This document shows, one piece after another, positions 1-12,136 of a DNA stretch of 56,726 nt. Origin of the DNA: Pigoraptor vietnamica (Eukaryota > Opisthokonta > Filasterea); the NCBI GenBank assembly GCA_943704525.1, contig CALSCQ010002008.1, positions 1 through 56,726 on the forward strand. The letters are read 5' to 3'. The notes under the pieces are model-generated. The model saw only the letters and a program-made list of their open reading frames with translations. It had not been told where the DNA came from and made no database searches. Both the position numbers and the translations under genes were made by a program. Numbering within the stretch: the first letter of the stretch is position 1; each line of letters starts with the position of its first letter.

Positions 1-350
1 AACTCGCTTTCGACAGGGATGACGCTGCAGTCTTGGGCGGGCGCTCGCAGGTCGAGGCGATTATGGACTCGCTGTGGCCCAGCCACGCGCCGCACACGGC
101 GTCGTGCGCACAGCACCAGCAGGCGCGGCGGGGAAAGCCCAAGAAGAAGAAGCGACGGGTCGCAGCGGACGCGCGCACCTTCTCGGTGTTGCGACAGGAC
201 GGGTCGCCTGCCCCTGCCGTGTTCCTCTTTCTCTCATTCGCAGAGACGTCGAGTCGCTCGGTGCTGAAGTACACGAACTTGCGCGCTGCATACCGCGAGC
301 ACGTGGCCAAGCTATCCGATGCCCTGAAATCGATTTGCGCGAATGATTGA
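1..350 (+). CDS. C-terminal part of an unidentified protein
   Basis: The reading frame is open from the left edge of the window to a TGA at 348-350, so this is the end of a gene that starts outside. About 115 residues are visible. They include a lysine/arginine-rich run near residues 44-52 (KPKKKKRR), which looks like a nuclear localisation signal, and a basic, helical-looking tail ending in CAND. A CT-rich stretch ending in CAG at 241-243 could be an intron end, but no GT donor with a matching phase keeps the tail in frame, so I left the exon uninterrupted. No family is recognised. Confidence 0.4.
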   Translation, partial: LAFDRDDAAVLGGRSQVEAIMDSLWPSHAPHTASCAQHQQARRGKPKKKKRRVAADARTFSVLRQDGSPAPAVFLFLSFAETSSRSVLKYTNLRAAYREHVAKLSDALKSICAND

Positions 351-1437
351 GGGGGCGAAATAAGAAGCTCCTTCCCCGATATGTTTGTGTCCAGTTGGCT
401 GCACCACGGCCAGCCATGGCGGTTGTTAGTGCGTTTATTACTAATACCGTAAGCGCACGGAGGCCGGACATAAGTCGCCTCCATCCGATACACGTTTTCT
501 CGGTCGTTTCGGTAGTAACTCGGACTGTCGTGTACATAGGGTAAATTCCAGGGCTTGCAGATGATGTGAAACCCCCGCATCGAACATATTTTAGTCGCAG
601 TCAGCCGAGGTCACCGACACGGCGCGGGGTAGCCGGCATCAGCCTACCACTGAACTGCCCAGTCCAGCGTCCTCCCACGTCCTATGTATGCCGTAGAAGA
701 GAGCGAGGGGGCTCGCCCCCCGAGCCGAGTCTGATCAAGGCATAGACCAATTCATTTTTTTCCCTTAATCTTCGCATCATGTCATGCTATCGGGGTTCAC
801 TGCACTCTGGCCAGTTGAAATCAACGGTGGGCAAAGGACTGAAATAGAGTCAAGGAAGCACGAGGAGTGCCGAATGGACTGAAACCAGCACGGAATATGA
901 GGTGCTCATTTTTACATTTGTCAGTGCGCACCGACCGCAAGGGCCAGCAACTGGCGGCTGACGGGCGGACTCGTGCAGGCCAGGTGTGTCCCGCCGGCGG
1001 TCCCAGTAGTCCAATAGTGAGGGCAACGCAACGCAACACGGCTAACGGCCCTCACAAACGCTTCCCCTCGGCAACGCCCATGGCCGCCGGCGTTCCCTCT
1101 GCCACCTCGACCGCCGCCCTACGAGCCGCTCTCTCCCGCACTGCGACACTGCCGTCGGTCGGCTTTCGTCGCTGGCCTCTACGCCGCCGATGCCACGACG
1201 GACGTCGTCGTCGGCCCCCTTGCTCCTGATCCGGAGCTCCATCGCACTTCTCCTCTTCCACGTGTCCCAACCGACCGCACGCCATCGCGCGATTCGTTAT
1301 CACCCTCGCCGCCAACACAGCGGCACCGGCACGCTCTCCATCTCCGCGAAAATGCGACGCTTGGCAGCCGCGTCCTTCTCGCCCTCCACGCGCCGCGCGG
1401 CAAGGCGCCTCGGCGGCGGTGCGCTCCTCCCACGCCC
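351..1437. other. Intergenic region, no supported gene
   Basis: Several frames on both strands stay open between about 870 and 1430, but the translations are arginine- and proline-rich, have no family resemblance and overlap each other, as expected in GC-rich DNA. I see no RNA gene or long repeat. Confidence 0.5.
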
Positions 1438-2188
1438 CTATCGCCGCCTTGATTCTATTGACCGCGTATCGCTGAGTCGGGGCGATTCGTCGCCGATAAT
1501 GTTCACAAGCGCTTCCAGTGATCCGTACACTTCGTTGATGAACGCGAAAACGACGCTCATTCTGTGCGAGCGAGACTTGCTGGCGAAGGGCGCGCGCATG
1601 ACATTCTTGTCGAACGACACAAGTAGCGACGTCGTCGGGATGTTGCCGTAGTACTCGTGTCGTACCGAAAATTGAACGCGTGCCGTTTCTCGCGCAAGCA
1701 AGCGGCGCACGCGGGAGAGTACCACTCCTCGCAAGTTTCCAGCATTCCCAAGAACTCAAACTCTCCGCGGCAGAGGCATCGCGCGAAGAGGCGAAACTCG
1801 GGGCACTCCGTCACTGCAGGTGGGGCGCGGCAAAAGACGCACAGCCGGGGCGCCACCGTCTCCGTGAACCACTCCCACCGTTCGTCCTGCTCCAAGCCCG
1901 CCCACGCCTCTCGCGCAAGCAGAGCGCAGGTGGCCGGAAGAACAATACGCTTTTGGGGTTCGTACACCAAATAGTAGTCGAAGAGCTCTTTCCCCGGCGT
2001 GCTGAGCAGCCTCGCCACGGACAGCCACACACTGTGCGTGCTCCACACGACCGGCGCAGGGACTGGCATGTCGCGCCAAGTGCAACGACGTCGCGGACTC
2101 CGCCTGGTGCGACGTGGTCCACGATGAGATGGAGGAGAATGTCGTAAGGGAAGCGCTCGAAGAAATTGCCGTTGTCGCAGACTTCCAT
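1438..2188 (-). CDS. F-box-like protein with two frame breaks
   Basis: The first ATG is at 2188. Residues 10-35 (FPYDILLHLI...VVALGATC) read as the start of an F-box, the Skp1-binding module of SCF ubiquitin ligases. The rest of the F-box, with its conserved tryptophans, continues in another frame after about 2045-2057. A second frame change lies near 1664-1676. Each break is restored by one extra base in a short homopolymer, which would give about 250 residues ending at 1438. The middle part is cysteine-rich (CVFC, CLC, CAAC), so a zinc-binding substrate domain is possible. The breaks may be assembly errors, a recent pseudogene or very short unrecognised introns. Function beyond F-box-like is not known. 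Confidence 0.5.
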
Positions 2189-2576
2189 TGTCCTGTTTTT
2201 CAGTTTTGCGACGAACGGCGCGTGTGCGTGCGTGAGTCATGCAGAGCGCTTTTCTTTGAATCCTTCGAACGCTTCGAGCTGTGAAGCAAACCCCCTGTGT
2301 GGCCGCACTGTGCTTCGTGTTTAGGGATTACACGCCAAGGAACATGTGAGACGATGTCCGGACTCGTGCAGTATAAGGTCCGATTGGTCCAAGGTCGTTT
2401 TCGCGACAGATTCATTCTTCTCGTCCGCACGCTTCAAGTGCTGGCCGGCCCTGCCGCCCAGCACGCTCTCCCACACGCGCATAGCTGCACGCGCACGCTT
2501 TCACGCACGCACACGCACACACTCACATAAGCCAAAAGCCACTACCCTCGTTCTCTCACGACATTCTCGGCGTTCA
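2189..2576. other. Intergenic region between two minus-strand genes
   Basis: This holds the upstream region of the F-box-like gene and the 3' end of the PPR gene. A short CA-rich patch lies at about 2480-2527. No coding sequence is supported. Confidence 0.5.
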
Positions 2577-5500
2577 CTAGTGCTTGTGTACGGGCGGTCG
2601 ACCCGGCGGCTGTTGGCGCGGACCTCCCGATCCCGCACCCATGACGCTGCGGAAGCGGTCGCGCATCTCCGGGTTGTTGATGCGGCGGATCGTCCACGTG
2701 AAGAACGAGTCGCTCACCTCCACGCCGTCCCTGCGACGGCTGGAAACATCGGTTGGTCAGTTAGTAACTTGAGCCATGGTGCGTTATATGCATCGGCTCG
2801 TGACAACGACACACAAAGTGAGTGCACGCGAGATAGAGAGGGAGAGGCACGAGAGACGAATTGCCAAACACAAGGGATTCCCACGCAACTTACCTTTCGA
2901 GCGCGCCGAGTGCGAGGAGGGCCTTGTTGCGGTCGATGCAGTGGGCCGTGAAGATCATCATGCAGCTCTCGTCCACGTGCGTGTTGAACCGCTCCTTGAC
3001 GTTCGAGATGAACCTGCGCCAAAACGGACACAGACCCGAGTGTTAGAGGAGTCCTCCAGAAATTACAAGCCAATACGGCAAGCGAATTACAAGCCAGTAC
3101 GGCACACCATGTCGGTTACATGCAACAGATAGCACATAAACGCACACTAGCCCGTATGCACTCCGATAAACGCACACTAGCCCACAGGCACTCCGGACGA
3201 GTACAAGGCGAGAAGCCACGCGCACCTTCGCGCACGCTCCGGCTGATCGAGCGCGCAGAGGCCCTTGACGATGCTGTTGAAGACAAACTGGTTCGGCGCG
3301 GCAAGCGTCTTGTTGTAGAGGTCAATGGCGTGCTCCATGCACACCGTCATGATCTGTCGCGCATGGGCCGTGTCGTGGCCCGTCGCCGGTTTCTGCAGGT
3401 TCGAGCGAAACAGCGGGTGAGCGAGAGCTGCTAGGAGGGACTGGCACATAACGATGTCTTAACACAATACTGCGGTGGGATACGACGGTGCTGCCATACG
3501 ACATCTTCCACGACCACGTTATGCGCATGTCACACACCGGGTTGGAGCAGCAGGCCTCAAAGATGTACTGCATGGTATTGGCGCCCGCTTTCACACCAGC
3601 CCGCCTCATGTCGGCCACCTGCGCACGTCAACAGGACAGAACCGTCAGCGCGCCCTTCCGTCTGCTCGTTTCTCGCACTGTGGTGGAACCAAGTGGCGTG
3701 CAAGCACGACACGCAGGAGGTCACGTGAGGCGATGTGGTGTCTGATACTTGCCACTTTGAGGGCAACGGGGCCATCGCCGTAGAAAGCGACGCGATCGAG
3801 GAAGAAGCTGAACGTCTGCTCGCCGGGGATGACACCAGAGTCGATCATCTCGCCGTAACGCCTGACGATCAGGTCGTACGGCACGTCCGCGCCGAGCTGG
3901 GTGCAGGCCGAAAAGAACGTCTCCCTGCATGGCAGAACGAGAGGCAAGAAGGATGGGCCGAATATCAGTGCGCAGGAAACACGAGTAAACGATTCGGCGA
4001 AAAAAGTTCGATTGTTACAAATATAAAGCTGAACAGAACAATTTGGAGGGGCGAGAAGACAAGTGGCTGGATTCCGGTGGTTGTGGGCGACAGTGGGGGC
4101 GCCCCACGCACCAAAGCACCGCTGGCAGGACGCCGCCCTCGGCCCGTTCAAGCGCGTCGCTGACAACACGATTGCAGAGGCGCGCATCGGCCAAGCGGGC
4201 GGCAGTGCGAAGGGCCAGCGTGAAGAAGTGGCCGTTCTCCAACGTCAGCGGAATCTTCTTCCTCATGACCTGTTAACAGTGGGGCGCACGTTGAGACGAC
4301 GGACTACAACAGAACGGGGCGCGAAAGGGGACAACGATGCCAGAGGGCAGACATAGAGAGATGTCGGATCAGCTCAAATCAAAGGGGGTTTCTCATCTAC
4401 TCCGCCGCGGCGCCATGTTCAAAGCACGGCACGGCGCAATCATTCACAGTCCGACGCACCGCCTCGTACAGGCTGAAGGCCTCTTCGTCCATGCGCTTGG
4501 CCGCGTAGTGATGGAAAAACTCGACGTACGTGCGGTAGTCGGGCTGTTGCGAGGCACACGTGCACACGAGTGAGTGGCACGCAGGAAAGAGAGAAGACGG
4601 TCACATTCAGCTCGTGCTACTGTCCATCCACAGCAACGTACAGGAGCGGCAAGTGATTCCTCGACGACGGCACGACATATATGCAAAAACGCGCTCCGAC
4701 GCACACCCCACATTGGCGCAGACACGAAGGCGCCCACAGCACACAGCACAACACACCTTGCACCCGGCAATGTCCATCTCCCGAAGCACGCTCTTCGCCG
4801 TCGCGACGCCCTTCGCGGGATCCTGGTCCCTGAGGGCGGCAGCGATCGACGCTACAAAGAGTTCTGCACACACGACGCAACCAACCCATAGGACCGTCAG
4901 AAAGTGGAAAGAAGAAAGCATAACCGACACCCGGCGGCCTAACGCAACGGAAACATCACACCATAGGCGCGTGCGTGTCAACACGCCCCCACGCACATGC
5001 CTCACAGCCGCCACTCTCTCCGCACTCTGCTCAATATGCATACGCACCATTCGAAGGTGTGACGCCGGCGCTCGCAGCATCCTTGAGCATGTTTACCGCA
5101 TACTCCGCACCCGGAATGCTCGTGTCGGTCGTGTGTGCGCGCAGCACATTCACGTACGCGTCCGCCTGCGACGGCAACACGCCGAGGGCCTTCGCCTCCT
5201 CGAACAGCGAGATCGCCCGCTTCGGATCGTCCCCGCGCCGCATCTTCGCGAGGCACGCGTTCAGCATGGCCGGGGTCAAAAGCGGCGCGTTCGGGTCTCG
5301 AGGCGGATACAACTGGCCGGCCCCCTTATCGGGCGCCGCGGCAGCCGCATTATCGCCTTCGGCACCGGTAGCAGTGTCGACGGCACTCTTTGGGATGGCG
5401 TCACCGGTGGGAGCAGCCGCAGCGGGCGTTGCGTCGGCGGCAGTTCCCGAAACAGGCGCCGCATCCGGGCGAGCAGCCGCGGCGGGTCCTCCGCTCGCGT

Positions 5501-7661
5501 TCGCGCGGCGCTGACGCTCAAGCTCAAAAAAGTGGCGCAGGATGCGCTGGCAGCCGACGTCGTCCACGCCGGCCATGTTTTCGAGGAATGCCGCTCCGTG
5601 GACGGCGGAGAGGGGGAAGCCTTGTTCTACCAGTTCGTCAAACTTCTTGCCGAGACGGTTCGCCTGTCCGTTCTCGACGGCGTCGGCGACGGCGCTGAGG
5701 ACCGTGTCCGATTTCTTGCTCACGCCCTCGAGCTGCGTCAACAGCCGCCCGACGGCCTTTTCCGCGGCGTACAGCGGCTTGAGGACGACCGGTTTCCACT
5801 CTTCCGGAGTGTTGATGGGGTCGAACTGGTTGATATCGCTCTCGTCGTTCATGGAGCGGCCGTACAGGAGACGCTCGTACGTGACGTAATTGTAGAAGCG
5901 CTGGGCATCGGCGGCCTTGCGACCCGCCTGGCCAATGCGGCTGGTGGCGTCCTCGGAAAGGTTGAATTCTGCGAAACAGCGGAGAAGGCGGAAGGGAGAA
6001 GACGTTATGAGTCGCAATCCGCAGGTAGCAAGGAATCGTTAGTCAGCGCGGCTACAAGAGGTAAGAGGCGGAACTTGCGTGCTTTGAGCGTCAGAATGGA
6101 GAGGCAGAAAACAAAAGGCTCTGGCAAACAAGGACCGGGCGTAACTGCCTTGTTACTAGTGTGAGGGAATCGGCGACGACTGCGCAAGTGGGGGTCACGC
6201 GAGCAACACGCACCGATCGCGGCCATGCGGCGGTGAATGCGCGTCGCAGGGCGCGCCAGCTGCAACACGCTGAAGAGCGACTCTCCGGGGTACACAGTGA
6301 CCTGCGCCAGGCAGCGTTGGAAAAATGCTGTCAGTAAGGGTCGATGGAAGAGCACGTTCTAACGGTCGAGCCAGTTGGGTTGCGGACGGGTGAGAAGTCG
6401 GGCGTAAGCGAAGGTTTTGCAGGCTCGGGGTGACAGAAATCGTCACACAGGAGAGGGAGAGAAGGGAGAGAGGGGGGGGGGGGGGGGGGATCATGTGTCC
6501 GCGGGGATGCTCCCAGCGGCATGAGGCATTTCGACGCACACTACAGAGTGCCGCAAAACAATCAACCGGAAAGTGAAAAACGCGCCTTGTTCTCGGCGAG
6601 AAAGTCGGCCTTTCCCTTCGTGTAGCGATACTTTCGCGCGCGCTTTGCCAGGTGTGCGACCTCCAACTGCGCTCGCGGAACACAGGCGTTCACCGCATAA
6701 GACGCAGACATCCCTCGAGCGGAGAAGATACGTCCGAGTCTCCTGTGCCAACACGCACACTCACAGCCACCCACGCAGGCACCACGCACCATTTCATAGC
6801 GGCGATCCGCAGCCTCTGCCGCGCACCGTTCGTCCACAATGTCCTGGACAATCTTCTCGTAATCCTCCTCCTGGAAAAGACAAAAAGTGCGTATCGTTGG
6901 GATAAGCCACTAATGCGCGCATGCATGCATGCACACCACGCAGCAAATAAAATGCACACAAAGGTGCGTATCGTTGGGATAAGCCACTAATGCACACACG
7001 CATGCATGCACACCACGCAGCAAATAAAATGCACACACAACGCACATCAAAAAAAAAGCGGACGATCTACACTCGTATTCGCAACACACGCCGCCCACAA
7101 AACATTGCACAGACGCCCACGCCAAACACGCACCAAATAATCCTCATCAAACAGGAAATCCTCCTCGGCAAAAGTGCGCTCGACTTCGTAGTCGGTGATT
7201 GAGTACTCCTGCTTCGGCTTCCCCACAGTCGCTTTGGGCGTCGCGACAACGGGAGCGGGCGTCTCGCTCGACGTCACGGCCGTCGAATACAGGCATTTTG
7301 TTGTTGTGTACGCCAAGTGGCGGCGTGTGCCTGTGCGCAAGATGAAACGTAAGGACCGAATAGAGACGGGGGCGTGAGGAGGTGTAAGTATCTGAGGGGA
7401 AAACGAGTGTCGTGTGTGATGTGGTGTATCTGGGAAGTACGAGTGTGTGTATGGGCACTCTTTACGATGCGGTGCGGAATGGACGACACTTTGCGTGGCA
7501 TTCGTGCTCAGAGGGAGAAACAGAGACTGGCCACGCAGACAGAAGCAAAACAACGGCCGCATCGAACCCCTCGCCCACACACACGAACTGAACCCACCGG
7601 CAGCGACTGCGCGTGCCCGCAGCGCCCCTGCGCAGGCGGCTGCGGCGCGCACGTGGTGCAT
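2577..7661 (-). CDS. Mitochondrial PPR-type RNA-binding protein
   Basis: Fourteen exons: 7661-7598, 7330-7134, 6870-6790, 6666-6567, 6327-6214, 5968-5048, 4863-4757, 4543-4460, 4269-4112, 3924-3756, 3618-3538, 3392-3226, 3013-2894 and 2730-2577, giving 838 residues. The N-terminus (MHHVRAAAAC...) is rich in Ala and Arg with no acidic residue before Glu44, as in mitochondrial presequences. The middle is a helical region followed by an Ala/Pro-rich linker. The C-terminal third has degenerate pentatricopeptide helix pairs, for example around AISLFEEAKALGVLPSQAD and ALKVADMRRAGVKAG. PPR proteins bind organelle RNA or sit in mitoribosomes; the exact orthologue (PTCD/LRPPRC/MRPS27-like or new) is undecided. 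It diverges from PSMA1 across a 541-base promoter region. The exon 10 donor (GTGGCA) is weak. Confidence 0.72.
3061..3195. repeat. Two short tandem duplications inside a PPR intron
   Basis: A 24-base unit starting aattacaagcca repeats at 3061 and 3085, and a 30-base unit containing ataaacgcacactagccc repeats at 3136 and 3166. Both lie in the intron between the last three PPR exons. Confidence 0.8.
6472..6489. repeat. Poly(G) tract of 18
   Basis: Eighteen consecutive G on the plus strand, which is poly(C) on the sense strand of the PPR intron that contains it. The length is likely to be unstable or miscalled. Confidence 0.85.
6887..7040. repeat. 77-base tandem duplication in a PPR intron
   Basis: A unit beginning gtgcgtatcgttgggataag occurs at 6887 and again at 6964, nearly identical over its whole length and ending in a CA-rich tail. 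It lies fully inside the second intron of the PPR gene. Confidence 0.85.
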
Positions 7662-7804
7662 GTCTCGTGCAAGCGTGCGTTCTGAAACAACGACGACGAA
7701 TCAGTGCGTCCTTGCGCGATTTATTTGTAAGGTCTCACACACACACACATGCCATGCTCAGCTCTCTCACCGTCATAATGACGCAATCTTGCAAGCGGCG
7801 TCAC

Positions 7805-7816
7805 ATTGGTCACGTG
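7805..7816. promoter_or_regulatory. CCAAT box next to CACGTG
   Basis: ATTGG at 7805-7809 (CCAAT on the other strand) is followed after one base by CACGTG at 7811-7816. The site lies 144 bases upstream of the PPR start and 387 upstream of the PSMA1 start. The motifs match NF-Y and bHLH-type sites; use in this organism is inferred from recurrence elsewhere in the window. Confidence 0.45.
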
Positions 7817-7832
7817 AGAAATATTGTGGGAT

Positions 7833-7859
7833 GAAATGACGATTTAGTGACGTCATTTC
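7833..7859. promoter_or_regulatory. Inverted repeat with CRE-like TGACGTCA
   Basis: GAAATGACG (7833-7841) and CGTCATTTC (7851-7859) are perfect inverted arms around a 9-base spacer. The right arm overlaps a palindromic TGACGTCA at 7848-7855, the classic ATF/CREB site. It lies between the PPR gene and PSMA1. Confidence 0.4.
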
Positions 7860-8172
7860 GCCAACCAGCCGAGAAGGAGTGTTCCCAGCTGACTCGGCTG
7901 ATCAACCCGAACACGCCAACACAAAAGCGTCGCATCTGTTCCAGTCGACGTAAACGACCTGCGCTTGCATACATTGCGGCGGTGACGACTGTCCTCACTT
8001 CTCTTCGTGCGTGCGAGTGCTGCGTGTCTCGTTTTGCGAGGTGAGGGAACGTTTCATGCATCTCCGGCAGTGTTGTGCGGATGTAATGTACTTTTGTGTA
8101 GAGATCTGTTGGGAAAGTGATTCAGTCTCATTACATTGACGAAGCAGGAGGGCATCGTCGTCGTGCTGCTGA

Positions 8173-9821
<1,649 letters not shown>

Positions 9822-10047
9822 TTCCGCTTTGCGCGTGCGTGGCGCTTGCATGCGTGCGTGTGCTCCGATTGGTCAATGCAAGGGCATTTCTGTGGTCCAT
9901 TCCGTTATTGTTCGCCATTCTCATCGACGAAAAAGAACGCAAAAAAAAAAAAAAAGAAACGCCGCCACACGCGACAGGCAAAACTCGAACGGCCAGCGTC
10001 CAAGAGGCCACAAATTGCACGAAGGGCCTGTAGTAGGGACCCATGCT

Positions 10048-11427
10048 TTAGTAAGGACGGAACTTTCGCGCCGCCTTCATCTGGGCAATCTTCGACTTGT
10101 CCTCCTCAAACTTCTTGCGGAGATCGGCAAGCTGATCGCGCCTCGCCTCGCGCTGCTGGAACCTGCATCGCACGCAACAGGAAGAGAGAGGTCAGAGGTG
10201 CACGCAATCATACTTGCGATGACGGAGATAAGGGGTCTAAAACTCACGAGTCGCTCCGAATTCTGAGCCACAACACACGCGACAGAGGAAAGCGACCATA
10301 GTCACCGCACCTGTAAAAGTTGAGCAGCTCCTTCTTCTTCTTTTGCCGCTTCGCCGCGGGGTCCTCTGCCTCGGGTGCGTCCTTGCGCTTGTTACGCACC
10401 ACTGTTACCCAGCCCTCGTCGTCGGGCGTCGCCTTGGCCTCGCGCTGCTTGCGATCCTTTCAAAGAGATATGTCGAGCATTACGAATTGACACGATTATT
10501 GCGTGATAGCCACATAGCAGAATGCGAAAGAGAGCGGCACAACACCAACGCACGCCGTTCTTCACGCGCCATCGTTGAACCGCACGAGCACAGACTCTCA
10601 CCTCCTCCTGCGCCGCATCGAACCGCGACATGAACGCGTCCACTTCAGACTGAAGGGACTCGGGGTCCTTTCGCCCTGCCCGCGCATCGGCAATCCATTC
10701 TGCGCAACGACGTCCGCGCTCAGAGGATGCACGATCGCAAAGACACCCGCGCAGACGGACGGCCACACTCAATGGGCGCAGGTACATTCAAGTTACAGGT
10801 GCAGCCACCGACACACAAAGATTCGCAACCATGCCCGTGAAGCACTTACTTTTCAACCCCACACTTCCCGTCGACAATCCCTTCGTCACTGCCACATTGC
10901 CCCACTTCTGCTTGATTGCCTTAGCCAGCGCTTTCTCCGTCGCAAGGACAACGTGCGCCGTCTGGAGTGCGAAGAGGTCATGTGAGCAACAAATGTGGAA
11001 GAGGCGCCGCGACCAGCATGTAAGACTTACTCGTGTGCCGCCCACGCGGATGCTTTCGTAGCCATCGTCGTCTGTTACGCCGAGTGCTCGCTCGTCGTGC
11101 TCGGAGGCAACGACCGCAAAGTACGCCGCGTCAACACCACCGCACGACGCGAATATCTCGCCAAACGCAGTTTCGGTGAACTCCCAAGGCACATTCGCTA
11201 CAAACAGCGTCCGCCCTTCGGGAAGTTCCGACTCTTCTTTTTTCACAGCATGTTTCTGCGACAACCACGCAACGAGTTCTCAACATGATGCCGACACCAA
11301 AGAATGTTTCCCGCTCACTACCGTAGAGCAAACGGCACCAGCCACCGACCTTAATATACAAATAATGCGCCGGTTGGCCCTTGTACAGTACTACGGGCAC
11401 GACACGGAACCCTGCCACGGCGTCCAT
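10048..11427 (-). CDS. RRP7: Ribosomal RNA-processing protein 7 (RRP7A-like)
   Basis: Six exons: 11427-11350, 11255-11031, 10961-10850, 10699-10602, 10444-10311 and 10162-10048, giving 253 residues. The N-terminal segment GFRVVPVVLYKGQPAHYLYI and the RRM-type stretch RTLFVANVPWEF at about residues 41-52 match the RRP7 N-terminal domain. The C-terminus has the family signature: basic KKKKELLNFYRFQQRE followed by LADLRKKFEEDKSKI and the terminal KFRPY. RRP7 works in the UTP-C/CURI part of the 90S pre-ribosome in 18S rRNA maturation, in the nucleolus. For exon 5 a CAG acceptor was chosen; an AAG 12 bases upstream would add DRKQ. Confidence 0.9.
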
Positions 11428-12136
11428 GGCTAATAGCACGCGAAACAGAGTGCGGATCTCAAGCACGAAGCCGTTTTCGAGGTTGTACTTCAGCCTGCCA
11501 GTCGACAAAGCGCAGCACGTGCCGTTTTAGTTGTAACACAAAACAAACGAGATCTCGGTTGGAAATTGTCATTAGCGGCAACTTTCGGGCAACTACGCAC
11601 TCTGTCAGAGTAGCAACTCTCGATCGGAAGCCCTCGCCCATTTAAACTGACATGTTGTCACGAAAACAGCCAAAATACGAGGCAATTTTCAATAAAATGT
11701 CCGGTCGTACCCAAACGCCCGTGTTTAATTTGAAATTTGCACCGTTTTGGGGCAATATTTTCCCCATTGGCTTCAATTCAAGCGAGTCCCTTTCCCCACG
11801 TGCTGGGAGGAACCGCCTCCCGCCAATACTCTGACACAATCGGCCTCAACGACACGCGCACACACACCGGCACACACGGACAACCCACGCAAGCGACTGT
11901 CCGCCACGCTCGTGCCGCTGTTATTGCGCTGCGTAAACGTCAGATCGCCACTGTAGCACGCGCTGGCTCTTCATGCGACTGACACCACACTCGCGATCGT
12001 CGCCACAGCAATCGCCAACCGTCGCGCGCGCGTGTCTCGCACCGCCGACAGCGATCGCGGCCGACTTTGGCTCTTTCTCGGATTCGCATCGTGTCTCTGA
12101 GGCGGAGGTCTGCAGACTCGCATTGATAGCGCGAAG
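11428..12136. other. Divergent promoter region of RRP7 and ENT genes
   Basis: A relatively AT-rich patch lies at about 11640-11760, followed by an ATTGG/CACGTG pair at 11766-11802 and a CA-rich stretch near 11858-11890. Short frames here have no protein-like character. Confidence 0.5.
11766..11802. promoter_or_regulatory. CCAAT box with CACGTG, RRP7/ENT promoter
   Basis: ATTGG at 11766-11770 and CACGTG at 11797-11802 lie between the divergent RRP7 and ENT starts, 26 bases apart and next to an AT-rich patch. This is the same pair of motifs as at five other upstream regions in this window. Confidence 0.4.

Noticed and set aside
1052-1759. 235-residue minus-strand frame
   Set aside because: Overlaps the better F-box-like frames and is arginine/glycine-rich without motifs.
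4560-6164. 534-residue plus-strand frame
   Set aside because: Antisense to several PPR exons and introns, arginine-rich with no family features.
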